This document shows, piece after piece, positions 7,872-17,340 of a stretch of 37,964 nt of DNA. Position 1 is the first letter of the stretch. Every line of letters begins with the position of its first letter. The notes beneath the pieces are model-generated. The model was not told where the DNA came from. It did not search any database and worked only from the letters and a program-made list of their open reading frames with translations. A program made the translations under genes and the position numbers. This DNA comes from Mycolicibacterium palauense (GTDB lineage Bacteria; Actinomycetota; Actinomycetes; Mycobacteriales; Mycobacteriaceae), in NCBI RefSeq assembly GCF_002592005.1, contig NZ_NVQF01000060.1:1-37964 (forward strand). The letters run 5' to 3'.

Positions 7872-7873
7872 GT

Positions 7874-9313
7874 ATGGCGGCAAGAGCGGATCGGGAGGCG
7901 GTGCACACCGCGCTCGATGACCTCGAGGCGGCGTTCGACAAGCTGGCCTCGCTGTCGTTCGATGCGCTGACCCCGCGGGAACTGCTGGCCGTGGTGGCCC
8001 GCCGCGAGGAGCTGGCGCGCCGGACGCCGGCGGTCGATTATCGACTCCTGCAGCGGCTCTGCACCCAGGCGAGTCCGGCCGAGCTCGGCGGCACCACCAT
8101 GGCCGGCGTGCTGGCGTCCCGGCTACGGATCAGCAGGTCCGAGGCGCACCGCCGCCTCGATCAGGCCGCCGACCTCGGACCGCGGACCACCCTGACGGGC
8201 CAGCCCCTGGAACCGCGCCTGCCGGCCACCGCGGCCGCGCAGGCACGCGGGCAGATCGGCGCCGAGCACGTCCGGATCATCCGTGACTTCTTCGCCGCGC
8301 TGCCCCAGCACGTCGACGTTCCGACACGGGAGGCCGCCGAACGGGACCTGGCCCGGTACGCCTGCGACTTCGGGCCCGAGACGTTTCGCCGCGCCGCGCA
8401 GCGAATGGCGACGCTGCTCGACCAGGACGGCACCCTGGACGAGAACGACCGGGCGCGCCGGCGGGGCATCACGATCGGCCGCCAGCAGTCCGACGGGATG
8501 AGTTCGATCTCGGGCTGGCTGGATCCCGAAGCGCGGGCCTCGCTGGACGCCGTGCTGGCGAAGCTGGCCGCGCCGGGAATGTGTAACCCCGAGGCCGAGA
8601 AGCCGCGGGTCTCCGGAACCCCGTCGGAGCAGGAGATCGCCGAGGACACCCGGGATGCGCCACAGCGGGTCCATGACGCCGTGACGGCGGCCTGCCGGGC
8701 GGTCCTGGCCGGCGGGGACCTCGGCCAGCGCAACGGCCTTCCGGTGACCATCATGGTCTCGACCACGCTCGCCGAGCTGGAGTCCGCGGCGGGACAGGCC
8801 CTCACCGCGGCCGGCACGCTGCTGCCGATGAGCGATGTGATCCGGATGGCCGGCCACGCCCACCACTACCTGACCCTCTTCGACGGCAAGGGCCAGGCCC
8901 TGTGGCTGGGCCGTTCCCGGCGGATCGCCTCACCCGCTCAGCGGATCGTGCTGCAGAACCGGGACCGTGGCTGCACGTTTCCCGGCTGCACCGTGCCGGG
9001 CTACCTGAGCGAGGCGCACCATCTGGTGGACTGGGCCGACGGCGGGCGCACCGACGTCGATGACATGGCGCTGGCCTGCGGGCCACACAACAGACTGGCG
9101 ACCACGGGCGGGTGGACCACCCGCCGTCGCCGAGACGGCCGAATCGAGTGGATACCCCCACCGGGTGTCGACCACGGCCAGGCCCGGGTCAACGAATACC
9201 ACCACCCGGAGAACCTGCTGGCCCCCGACGACCGGACCGGCGAAGACGGGAGCGACGACGACGGGACCGGCGACGACGGGACCGGCGACGACGGGACCGG
9301 CGACGACGGCTGA
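7874..9313 (+). CDS. DUF222/HNH endonuclease, 13E12 repeat family
   Basis: 479 aa. The N-terminal two thirds are the helical DUF222 region (LTPRELLAVVARREEL, RLRISRSEAHRRLDQA, RGQIGAEHVRIIRDFF); the HNH nuclease is at about 365-410 (RGCTFPGC, EAHHLVDWADGG, ACGPHNR), with paired cysteines and histidines for metal binding. M. tuberculosis has several such REP13E12 genes, including Rv0515 in this same neighbourhood, and some are known prophage integration targets. The substrate is not known. The start ATG 7874 lies 2 bp after a perfect LexA box and 6 bp after a PafBC-type -10, so DNA-damage induction of a leaderless mRNA is expected. The C-terminus ends in an acidic DDGTG repeat encoded by a 15 bp tandem array. 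Confidence 0.9.
   Translation: MAARADREAVHTALDDLEAAFDKLASLSFDALTPRELLAVVARREELARRTPAVDYRLLQRLCTQASPAELGGTTMAGVLASRLRISRSEAHRRLDQAADLGPRTTLTGQPLEPRLPATAAAQARGQIGAEHVRIIRDFFAALPQHVDVPTREAAERDLARYACDFGPETFRRAAQRMATLLDQDGTLDENDRARRRGITIGRQQSDGMSSISGWLDPEARASLDAVLAKLAAPGMCNPEAEKPRVSGTPSEQEIAEDTRDAPQRVHDAVTAACRAVLAGGDLGQRNGLPVTIMVSTTLAELESAAGQALTAAGTLLPMSDVIRMAGHAHHYLTLFDGKGQALWLGRSRRIASPAQRIVLQNRDRGCTFPGCTVPGYLSEAHHLVDWADGGRTDVDDMALACGPHNRLATTGGWTTRRRRDGRIEWIPPPGVDHGQARVNEYHHPENLLAPDDRTGEDGSDDDGTGDDGTGDDGTGDDG
9256..9310. repeat. 15 bp tandem repeat at the 3' end of the HNH gene
   Basis: Three perfect copies of cgacgacgggaccgg (9256, 9271, 9286) and a 10 bp partial copy up to the stop codon. They encode the DDGTG pentads that end the protein. 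Confidence 0.92.
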
Positions 9314-9373
9314 GCCCGGTCCGCCGGGCCACACCGCGGTACGCGGGCCGGCCGCCGGCCACGCCTTGAGCCA

Positions 9374-9410
9374 ACGACCGTCGACGGCCACCCCTTGAGC
9401 CGACGGTCGT
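9374..9410. other. 10 bp inverted repeat with 17 nt loop
   Basis: acgaccgtcg (9374-9383) pairs perfectly with cgacggtcgt (9401-9410). It lies between the HNH stop and the next gene; there is no T-tract, so it could be an operator or a mycobacterial-type terminator. A degenerate direct repeat, ccttgagcc, is present in the same stretch. Confidence 0.5.
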
Positions 9411-9430
9411 CGAACGAGTTGGATGGGGGC

Positions 9431-9811
9431 ATGCAACTCCCCCAATGGCTCGCACGGTTCAACCGGCATGTCACGAACCCGATCCAGCGGATCTGGGCGG
9501 GGTGGGCGCCGTCGATGGGCATCCTCGAACACGTGGGTCGCAAGTCCGGCAAGCCCTACCGCACGCCGTTGACGGTGTTCTCCACCGACGAGGGCGTGGC
9601 GATCCTGCTGACCTACGGCCCCGACCGCGACTGGCTGAAGAACATCACCGCTGCCGGCGGCGGGCGGATGAAGCGCGGCGGCCGCACGTTCGCGGTGTCC
9701 GACCCGCGGATGGTGACCAAGGCCGAGGCCGCCCCGCACGTCACCGGGCTGGGCCGGTTCTTCTTCGGCCGGCTGCCGTTCGACAACGCGGTCCTGCTGC
9801 GCCGGACCTGA
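9431..9811 (+). CDS. Ddn-like nitroreductase family deazaflavin-dependent protein
   Basis: 126 aa from ATG 9431 (MQLPQWLARFNRHVTNPIQR). Family features: WAGWAPSMGILEHVGRKSGKPYRTPLTVF, the RKSG(K/R)xRxTPL-type signature that contacts the F420 phosphate, and YGPDRDWLKNITAAGGGRM. Likely a cytoplasmic split-barrel oxidoreductase with unknown substrate. Same family as the gene at 7392-7784 but only distantly similar; the two flank the HNH gene. The frame is open upstream to 9395, but that part lies beside an inverted repeat and lacks family sequence. Convergent with the copper ATPase gene. Confidence 0.85.
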   Translation: MQLPQWLARFNRHVTNPIQRIWAGWAPSMGILEHVGRKSGKPYRTPLTVFSTDEGVAILLTYGPDRDWLKNITAAGGGRMKRGGRTFAVSDPRMVTKAEAAPHVTGLGRFFFGRLPFDNAVLLRRT

Positions 9812-9855
9812 CCGGACCCGGTCGCCGGCAGGGCGGAACGCGCCGAGGTTCCCGA

Positions 9856-9875
9856 CGGCCCCGAGGGTCGGGCCG
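9856..9875. terminator. Candidate bidirectional hairpin between convergent genes
   Basis: CGGCCC (9856-9861) and GGGCCG (9870-9875) form a 6 bp GC stem with an 8 nt loop, in the 79 bp between two convergent stop codons. No U-tract, which is common in mycobacteria. Confidence 0.4.
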
Positions 9876-9890
9876 GCACCCGATCGCCGA

Positions 9891-12452
9891 TCACGCAACC
9901 GGGTGCTTGCGTTGGTGCTCGCCCGTTTCGACCACCGGATCGACGGCCGCGGGTTCGGCCGGCGGCGGCGACGTGATCCGGTGGCGGCGCAGCCGGTTGG
10001 CGTTTCCGACCACCGACAGCGACGACATGGCCATGGCGGCCGCGGCGATCATCGGCGACAGCCGCCACCCCAGGAACGGGTAGAGCGCGCCGGCCGCGAT
10101 CGGAATACCGACGGCGTTGTAGATCAGGGCGAAGAACAGGTTCTCCCGGATGTTGCGCATGGTGGCGCGCGAGAGCGTGACGGAGTTGACCACACCGGCC
10201 AACGACCCCGAAATGAGGGTGATGTCGGCCGCCTCGATCGCGACGTCGGTACCCGTGCCGATCGCCAGTCCCACGTCGGCCTGCGCCAACGCGGGCGCGT
10301 CGTTGATGCCGTCACCGACCATCCCGACCCGGCGCCCCTCGGCCTGAAGCCGGCGAATCTCGTCGGCCTTGTGCTCCGGCAGCACCTCGGCAAGCACCCG
10401 CGTGATCCCCACCTGACGGGCAACCGCGGCCGCGGTGCGGGCGTTGTCGCCGGTGATCATCACGACCTCCAGGCCGAGCTGCTGCAGCGCGGCGATCGCG
10501 GCCACGGAATCGTCCTTGACCGTGTCGGCCACCGCGACCACACCGGCCGGCCGCCCGTCGACGCCGACCAGGATCGGCGTCTTCCCGTCCGCCGACAGTC
10601 GGGCCCCGATCTCCCCGAGTTCGGTGGCGTCCACGCCCTCCTCGGCGAGCAGCCGGGCCGTCCCGACGAGCACGCGGTGACCGGCTGCGGTTGCGCGCAC
10701 CCCCTTGCCGGTGACCGAAGCGAAGTCGCGGGTTGTGGGCACGGCGATGCCCCGCTGCCGGGCCGCCGCCACCACGGCAGCGGCCACCGGATGTTCGCTG
10801 TCGGCCTCGGCCGCAGCCACCAGGCCGAGGAGCTCGTCCTCCGGCATGGCCCCGACAGGGACGACGTCGGTGAGTGTCGGCCGGCCGGCGGTGATGGTCC
10901 CGGTCTTGTCCAGCACGATCGTGTCGAGCCGGTGGGCGGTCTCCAGGGCCTCGGCCGAGCGGATCAGCACGCCCGCCCGTGCGCCCTTGCCGGTTCCCAC
11001 CATGATCGACAACGGCGTGGCCAGGCCCAGCGCGCAGGGGCAGGCGATGATCAACACCGCGACGGCCGATACCAGCGCCAGGGTCAGGGCGGGCGCCGGG
11101 CCGGCGACGAACCAGAGCACGAAGGTGACCACCGCGATGGCGATGACCACCGGAACGAAATATCGGGAAATCGCGTCGGCGAGCCGCTGGATCGGCGCCT
11201 TGGACGCCTGCGCCTGCTGCACCATCCGGATGATCTGCGCCAGCATGGTGTCGGCACCGACCTTGGCGGCACGCACACGCAACGATCCGGTGGTGTTGAC
11301 CGTGGCGCCGATGACCATGTCACCGGCGTGCTTGGTCGCCGGCATCGACTCGCCGGTCACCATCGACTCGTCCACCGCGGACTGCCCCGACAGCACCGCG
11401 GCGTCGACCGGGATCTTCTCGCCCGGCCGGATCACGATCTCGTCGCCGACCACGACCTCGTCGACCGGAACCTCCACCTCGCCGCCGTCGCGGACCACCC
11501 GGGCGGTGCGGGCCTGAAGCCCCAGCAGGGCGCGGATGGCCTCACCGGTACCCGCCTTGGCGCGCGCCTCCAGCAGCCGGCCGAGCATGATGAGGGTGAG
11601 GATCACACCGACCGCTTCGTAGTACACCTCCCGCAGGCCTTCGGGCAGCAGCCCCGGGGCCAACGTGACGAACAGGCTGTAGCCGAACGCGGCCGTCGTG
11701 CCGAGCGTGACCAAGCTGTTCATGTCGGCGCTGCGGTGGCGCAGTGCCAGCCACCCGGTGCGGTGAATCGGCCACCCCGTGTAGAACATCACCGGTGTGA
11801 TCAGCGCCAGCTGCACCCAGTGGTTGAGCAGCAGGGGCGGCACCCAGTCCGGCGCCCGCAACAGGGTATGCGCCATCATCGCGATCAGCACCGGAGTGGT
11901 CAGCACCGCGCCGACGATGAAGCGCCTGGTCAGATCGGTGATCTCGGCTCGCTGTTCGGCGGCCCGGGCGGCTTCGGCGTCCGCGGCCGACTCCGAACGA
12001 GTCCCGGACCTGCCGGCGGTGGGGGGAGCCGCCGCCCCGGCCGTGCCCGCCCCCCTGGCTGCCCCGTCGCCGTGGCCGTTCGGGGTGACGACCAACGTGC
12101 CGTGCACCATGTTCATACCGCAGGCGAACCCGAAGGAGCCCGACCGCTCCGGGGTGAAGCGCACCGTCGTGTGCCGATGCGCGGGCAGGTTGGCCGAGAG
12201 CCGCAGGTCCGGGAAGACCACCTGCGATGTGCAGTCGCCGCCTTCTCGCCGGTCGAAGTCGATCTCCACCGGAACGCCCTGGTGCACTTTCACAACGTCG
12301 GGGCTGTATCCGCCCTGCACCAAGACGCTGACCCGCTGGACGCCCTCGCTCAGCTCGGCGCGCGCGGCCCGTCGTGGAGCGAAGAAGAACCAGCCCAGGC
12401 CGACGACCGCCGCCACCGCGATCGCTACGACAACACCGTCAATCCCCGTCAT
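9891..12452 (-). CDS. Cu(I)-translocating P1B-type ATPase with N-terminal cupredoxin-like domain
   Basis: 853 aa from ATG 12452, with a good RBS (GAGGAA, 7 nt upstream). Order: membrane segment 7-24 (GVVVAIAVAAVVGLGWFFF); cupredoxin_1-like domain about 38-127 ending in FGFACGMNMVHGTLVV, with Cys/Met/His ligands; a low-complexity linker; then the ATPase core with VTGES, the metal-site IACPCALGLATP, phosphorylation site VLDKTGT, DSEHPVA, MITGDNARTAAAVA and VGDGINDAPALAQADVG. YN (FALIYNAVGIPIA) and MSS (MAMSSLSVVGNANRL) near the C-terminus point to Cu(I). No HMA domain is present, so the cupredoxin unit may replace it as metal acceptor or sensor on the outer face; that is inference. A copper-type operator lies 62 bp upstream. 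Convergent with a Ddn-like gene. Confidence 0.9.
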   Translation of the reverse strand: MTGIDGVVVAIAVAAVVGLGWFFFAPRRAARAELSEGVQRVSVLVQGGYSPDVVKVHQGVPVEIDFDRREGGDCTSQVVFPDLRLSANLPAHRHTTVRFTPERSGSFGFACGMNMVHGTLVVTPNGHGDGAARGAGTAGAAAPPTAGRSGTRSESAADAEAARAAEQRAEITDLTRRFIVGAVLTTPVLIAMMAHTLLRAPDWVPPLLLNHWVQLALITPVMFYTGWPIHRTGWLALRHRSADMNSLVTLGTTAAFGYSLFVTLAPGLLPEGLREVYYEAVGVILTLIMLGRLLEARAKAGTGEAIRALLGLQARTARVVRDGGEVEVPVDEVVVGDEIVIRPGEKIPVDAAVLSGQSAVDESMVTGESMPATKHAGDMVIGATVNTTGSLRVRAAKVGADTMLAQIIRMVQQAQASKAPIQRLADAISRYFVPVVIAIAVVTFVLWFVAGPAPALTLALVSAVAVLIIACPCALGLATPLSIMVGTGKGARAGVLIRSAEALETAHRLDTIVLDKTGTITAGRPTLTDVVPVGAMPEDELLGLVAAAEADSEHPVAAAVVAAARQRGIAVPTTRDFASVTGKGVRATAAGHRVLVGTARLLAEEGVDATELGEIGARLSADGKTPILVGVDGRPAGVVAVADTVKDDSVAAIAALQQLGLEVVMITGDNARTAAAVARQVGITRVLAEVLPEHKADEIRRLQAEGRRVGMVGDGINDAPALAQADVGLAIGTGTDVAIEAADITLISGSLAGVVNSVTLSRATMRNIRENLFFALIYNAVGIPIAAGALYPFLGWRLSPMIAAAAMAMSSLSVVGNANRLRRHRITSPPPAEPAAVDPVVETGEHQRKHPVA

Positions 12453-12513
12453 GACACGTTCCTCGGATTCGTGGCCGTCGACTCGGCCTCCGCGGGTCGA
12501 TCGCCCACCACCA

Positions 12514-12528
12514 TACCCCCAGGGGGTA
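12514..12528. promoter_or_regulatory. CsoR/RicR-type copper operator
   Basis: TACCCCC-A-GGGGGTA, a perfect palindrome of the type bound by mycobacterial CsoR/RicR copper repressors. On the minus strand the right arm runs into TATGGT, a possible -10, giving a leader of about 50 nt that holds the GAGGAA ribosome site of the ATPase gene. Confidence 0.72.
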
Positions 12529-12592
12529 ACTGACATCCACGGGTCTGCGCCGGCTGGGATGAAGTTCTCCGAGGGGATGCTGCGCGAAGCCG

Positions 12593-12692
12593 CGCCTAGG
12601 CAGACACGGCGCGCGAGCGCCTAGGCAGACACGGCGCGCGAGCGCCTATACGGCCACGGGCCGGGAGCGCCTAGACAGCCACGGCACGCAGG
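12593..12692. repeat. 25 bp tandem repeat (4 copies) spanning the TetR stop codon
   Basis: Units start at 12593, 12618, 12643 and 12668. Units 1 and 2 are identical (cgcctaggcagacacggcgc...), units 3 and 4 diverged. On the minus strand every unit carries a Val-x-x-stop (GTGxCTGxCTAG-like) copy of the TetR 3' end, whose true stop is in unit 4 (12671-12673). The rest of the 218 bp intergenic stretch holds only the copper operator and the ATPase leader. Confidence 0.9.
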
Positions 12693-13279
12693 GCGGCGGG
12701 CAGGCTCGGCAGGAAGTGGCGCACCGCGAACGCGCGGATGTCCTCGGCACTCTCCAGCGGCTGCAGGCCGGGCAGCAGCAGCGCCATCAGCGCGTAGCGC
12801 AGAATCGTGTCGGCGAGTTCGGCGACCGCCGGGGCCCCGACCTTCCCGGCGAACCCCGGCGGGAAGATGACGTGCAGTGCGGTGACGATGCGGGCGACCG
12901 CCGCCGCATAGTGCTCGCGTGCGAGTTCCAGTGCCAGCTCGGGTTCGTCGGTGATCATCCGGTTGAGCACCCGGTGCCCACGGAACTTGACGATCGCCAG
13001 GGTGAAGGCCTCCACGTAGAGGTCGGTGGCCGGCCCCACACCCTTGAGTTCCTCGGCGATGTCGGTGCACAGCACGGCGTTCTCGCGGTCGATGACGGCC
13101 GCCACGAGCTCGTCGCGGCCGGCGAAGCGCCGGTAGATGGTGGTGCGGCTGACCTTGGCCCGCCGGGCGACCTCATCGAGGGCGACGCGGCGGAACCCGC
13201 GCCGGGAGAACTCGACGACGGCGGCGTCGAGGATGGCGGTGGTGGCCGCGTCCGGATCTGCGGCCGGGTGCTCCGCTAT
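12671..13279 (-). CDS. TetR-family regulator with non-standard ATA start
   Basis: The full TetR fold needs 202 aa and begins at ATA 13279: AEHPAADPDAATTAILDAAV, then FSRRGFRRVALDEVARRAKVSRTTIYRRFAGRDELV, a textbook TetR HTH (residues about 10-58), and a helical ligand domain ending LPSLPAALRAVAV. Upstream in this frame to the stop near 13349 there is no ATG, GTG, TTG or CTG. The first standard start is GTG 13105, which would delete the HTH. ATA overlaps the upstream TAG as ATAG, mirroring the usual ATGA coupling. It probably represses its own operon with the DUF2236 gene. A base error at the start is the main alternative. Confidence 0.82.
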   Translation of the reverse strand: MAEHPAADPDAATTAILDAAVVEFSRRGFRRVALDEVARRAKVSRTTIYRRFAGRDELVAAVIDRENAVLCTDIAEELKGVGPATDLYVEAFTLAIVKFRGHRVLNRMITDEPELALELAREHYAAAVARIVTALHVIFPPGFAGKVGAPAVAELADTILRYALMALLLPGLQPLESAEDIRAFAVRHFLPSLPAALRAVAV

Positions 13280-14160
13280 GGCCGCACCCCTTCGCGCCGG
13301 AACCCTGCAAGCGCAATACCGTTGTAGCGCAACGACATCGGCAGGCTATTCCAGACCCAGTTGACCGGCGCCGAGCGCCAGAACGCGGCGAAGCGCCGGT
13401 AGCGGCGCTCCTGCCGGTCGGTCCAGGGCAGGTGCAGCATCGCCCGGGCCTGCGGCGGGAGCCCCCCGGTGGTCAGGAAGGCCGCCAGCGGGTTGAACAA
13501 CGGGGCGACCAGTTTCCACAGCAGCGGGGAGACACCCTTGGGCCTCGGGAAGCCCTTGGTGACGTAACCGACGCTGTAGGTGGCGCTGGGGTGGGCGGTG
13601 ACGACGTCGTCGAGCATGTGCTGCCAGTACTTCTCGAAGTCGGCATAGGTCTGCGGCATCGGGCGGTCGCTGACGCCGTAGCGGCGGTACCAGGTCTTCG
13701 ACTCGGCGTACATCTGTTCCTTCTCGGCGTCGGTGAGCCGTTTGACGAACGTGTCGGCGAAGTAGAAGACCTGGTCCAGGAACGTGGCGTGCGCCCAGAA
13801 ATAGGTGTCGGGATCCAGGGCGTGGTACCGGCGGGGGGTACCCGCGGCGTATTCGGCGGGCAGCTCGCCCTTGATGTCGTGGTGGAAGTCGCGCACCTGC
13901 GGGCCGGCGTTGTTGTCGGGCGAGCCGTAGACGGTGCGGAAGATCGGCGGCAGCGAGCGCTTGATGCGGGCCGCGGTGTCGGCGAAGAACACCGAGTGGT
14001 CGTAGACGCCCTGGCCCAGGTCGGCCAGCGTCAGCTGCAGCACGCCGGGCCGCGGGCCGATCAGGAACATCCGGTTGTCCCCGAAATAACGCCAGATCAG
14101 CGAGTGCCCGTCCAGCGGTGCGGCATCCGACTGCGGTTCTACCTGCGCCAACTCCGTCAT
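13276..14160 (-). CDS. DUF2236 / MpaB-type oxygenase family protein
   Basis: 294 aa from ATG 14160 (MTELAQVEPQSDAAPLDGHS). Characteristic stretches: SLIWRYFGDNRMFLIGPRPGVLQ, DTYFWAHATFLDQVFYFADTF and KTWYRRYGVSDRPMPQTYADF. The family is related to the latex-clearing and MpaB oxygenases, proposed to bind b-type haem; the substrate here is unknown. It is translationally coupled to the TetR gene downstream (ATAG overlap), a common pairing in mycobacteria. The upstream in-frame extension to 14196 is not used because it covers the probable operator. Confidence 0.85.
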   Translation of the reverse strand: MTELAQVEPQSDAAPLDGHSLIWRYFGDNRMFLIGPRPGVLQLTLADLGQGVYDHSVFFADTAARIKRSLPPIFRTVYGSPDNNAGPQVRDFHHDIKGELPAEYAAGTPRRYHALDPDTYFWAHATFLDQVFYFADTFVKRLTDAEKEQMYAESKTWYRRYGVSDRPMPQTYADFEKYWQHMLDDVVTAHPSATYSVGYVTKGFPRPKGVSPLLWKLVAPLFNPLAAFLTTGGLPPQARAMLHLPWTDRQERRYRRFAAFWRSAPVNWVWNSLPMSLRYNGIALAGFRREGVRP

Positions 14161-14165
14161 GCGGA

Positions 14166-14191
14166 ACAGTGTTACAAATTTTGCACTCTGT
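14166..14191. promoter_or_regulatory. Candidate TetR operator
   Basis: Imperfect palindrome beginning ACAGTGTTACAAA and ending TTGCACTCTGT, 5-31 bp upstream of the DUF2236 start and unusually AT-rich for the region. Size and placement fit autoregulation by the co-transcribed TetR protein. Confidence 0.5.
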
Positions 14192-14242
14192 ACCAAGCGG
14201 CCGTGACCGGGATCACCCGCGACGAGCCTTGTGCCGCCGGGC

Positions 14243-16339
<2,097 letters not shown>

Positions 16340-16346
16340 GCCGGCC

Positions 16347-16367
16347 AATATACCCCCATGGGGTATA
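16347..16367 (-). promoter_or_regulatory. CsoR/RicR-type operator overlapping a -10 element
   Basis: TATACCCC-CAT-GGGGTATA (16349-16367) is a perfect 19 bp palindrome. On the minus strand its arm continues as TATATT (16352-16347), a TANNNT -10, followed by seven bases and the A of ATG 16339. This predicts a leaderless, copper-derepressed transcript. Confidence 0.78.
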
Positions 16368-16402
16368 GACGGGAAGGGCTTCCCCGGACCCTTTCGGCTC
16401 CG

Positions 16403-16651
16403 TCAGCGCCGAGGAGTCTCGCGGCGCCACCGCGCCACGGCCACCACCGCGACCACTGCGGCCACCGTCACCAGCAGCAGCGTCAACAGCAGCAGCGGCG
16501 GATCCCACACCAGCGATGTGGTCGGCGGCTGCCCGTCCACCACCGGGGCGACCTCGACGGCAGAGACCACGCGCAGCCCGGCCAGCACCGCGGCCACCGC
16601 CACCATCAGGGCCGCGGCCAACTCGACCGCGGCCCGCCGTCCGGGGGTCAC
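16403..16651 (-). CDS. Small two-segment membrane protein (Rv0514-like)
   Basis: 82 aa from GTG 16651, overlapping the upstream TGA as GTGA. Two hydrophobic segments: VELAAALMVAVAAVLAGLRV and LLLLTLLLVTVAAVVAVVAV, separated by a short hydrophilic loop (EVAPVVDGQPPTTSLVWDPP), then a basic tail RWRRETPRR. Position after an Rv0513-like gene and general build match Rv0514 (99 aa). Function unknown. Confidence 0.75.
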   Translation of the reverse strand: MTPGRRAAVELAAALMVAVAAVLAGLRVVSAVEVAPVVDGQPPTTSLVWDPPLLLLTLLLVTVAAVVAVVAVARWRRETPRR

Positions 16652-17340
16652 GCCGTGTCGTCCGGGGTGTCGTCCCGGGTGCTGTTCTGGGGGCCGGAGC
16701 CCTGCCCCACCAGCGGGGTCAGCGCCTCCCGCAACGCGCGATCGCGCCGGGCCCAGGCCTGGGCGGTGCGTCCGCCGGACAGCCGCAACCCGATCCCGGT
16801 GCGCCCGCGCGGCACCCCGGTCAGCTCGCCCAGCGCCCGGGCCGACTGCCACTTCGGTGCGCCCCCGGTGTCGGTCGGCACATCGGCGGGGGCGGCGGGG
16901 GCCCCGGCCTGCCCGTCGGACTCCCCGGTGTCCGCCTGCGCGTCCAGACCGGCCTTCTTCATCGCCCGGTCGGCCAGCGCGTTGCTGCGCTTGAGCACCC
17001 GGTTGTCGTAGTAGCTGCGGATTCCCTCGGGCGCGGGCGGGTAGATCTTGACGATGTCCGCGACGGGCGTCTTCTCCGTGCCCTGCCGCAACGTCTCGGC
17101 GGTCAGTTCCACCGACGTGTGGATACGGGCGGCCTTGACCTGCAATGCGACGAACCCCGAGACCAGCACCAGAAACGCCGCGGGCACCACCCACTGCACG
17201 CCCACGCCGCTGCTGACCTGGATGAGGATCATCGCCAGCGCCGCCGCCGGGCCGGACAGCAGCCAGTACCAGCTGGCGCCGTTCTCGGCGTAGAGCACCT
17301 CGGGCGCGGCACCCGTCGGGGTGGTGTCGGGCTCAGCCAT
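16648..17340 (-). CDS. Membrane protein, Rv0513-like
   Basis: 230 aa from ATG 17340. Two adjacent membrane segments (WYWLLSGPAAALAMILIQV; WVVPAAFLVLVSGFVALQV), then a cytoplasmic domain: a beta-rich stretch (IHTSVELTAETLRQGTEKTP), a variable A/D/P-rich linker, and a conserved-looking end with WQSARALGELTGVPRGRTGIG and RTAQAWARRDRALREAL. Function unknown; a DUF3093-like assignment is possible but not shown. It overlaps the preceding gene by 8 bp and the next by 4 bp, so the group is one operon. Confidence 0.8.
   Translation of the reverse strand: MAEPDTTPTGAAPEVLYAENGASWYWLLSGPAAALAMILIQVSSGVGVQWVVPAAFLVLVSGFVALQVKAARIHTSVELTAETLRQGTEKTPVADIVKIYPPAPEGIRSYYDNRVLKRSNALADRAMKKAGLDAQADTGESDGQAGAPAAPADVPTDTGGAPKWQSARALGELTGVPRGRTGIGLRLSGGRTAQAWARRDRALREALTPLVGQGSGPQNSTRDDTPDDTA

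Noticed and set aside
7785..7883. N-terminal extension of the Ddn-like gene up to 7883
   Set aside because: It would run through the HNH promoter and the HNH start; family members begin near MAYLKPPW.
9903..12533. 876-codon open frame on the plus strand opposite the cupredoxin-ATPase
   Set aside because: Antisense shadow created by strong GC bias; its protein has no domain and is dominated by D, H, R, G, Q, while the minus strand encodes every P-type ATPase motif.
12453..12536. N-terminal extension of the copper ATPase beginning MSVTPWGYGG
   Set aside because: It would translate the copper operator and promoter; ATG 12452 has a proper RBS and begins the membrane helix.
12593..12692. CRISPR-like array
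   Set aside because: Units are contiguous with no spacers and only four copies; it is a simple tandem repeat.
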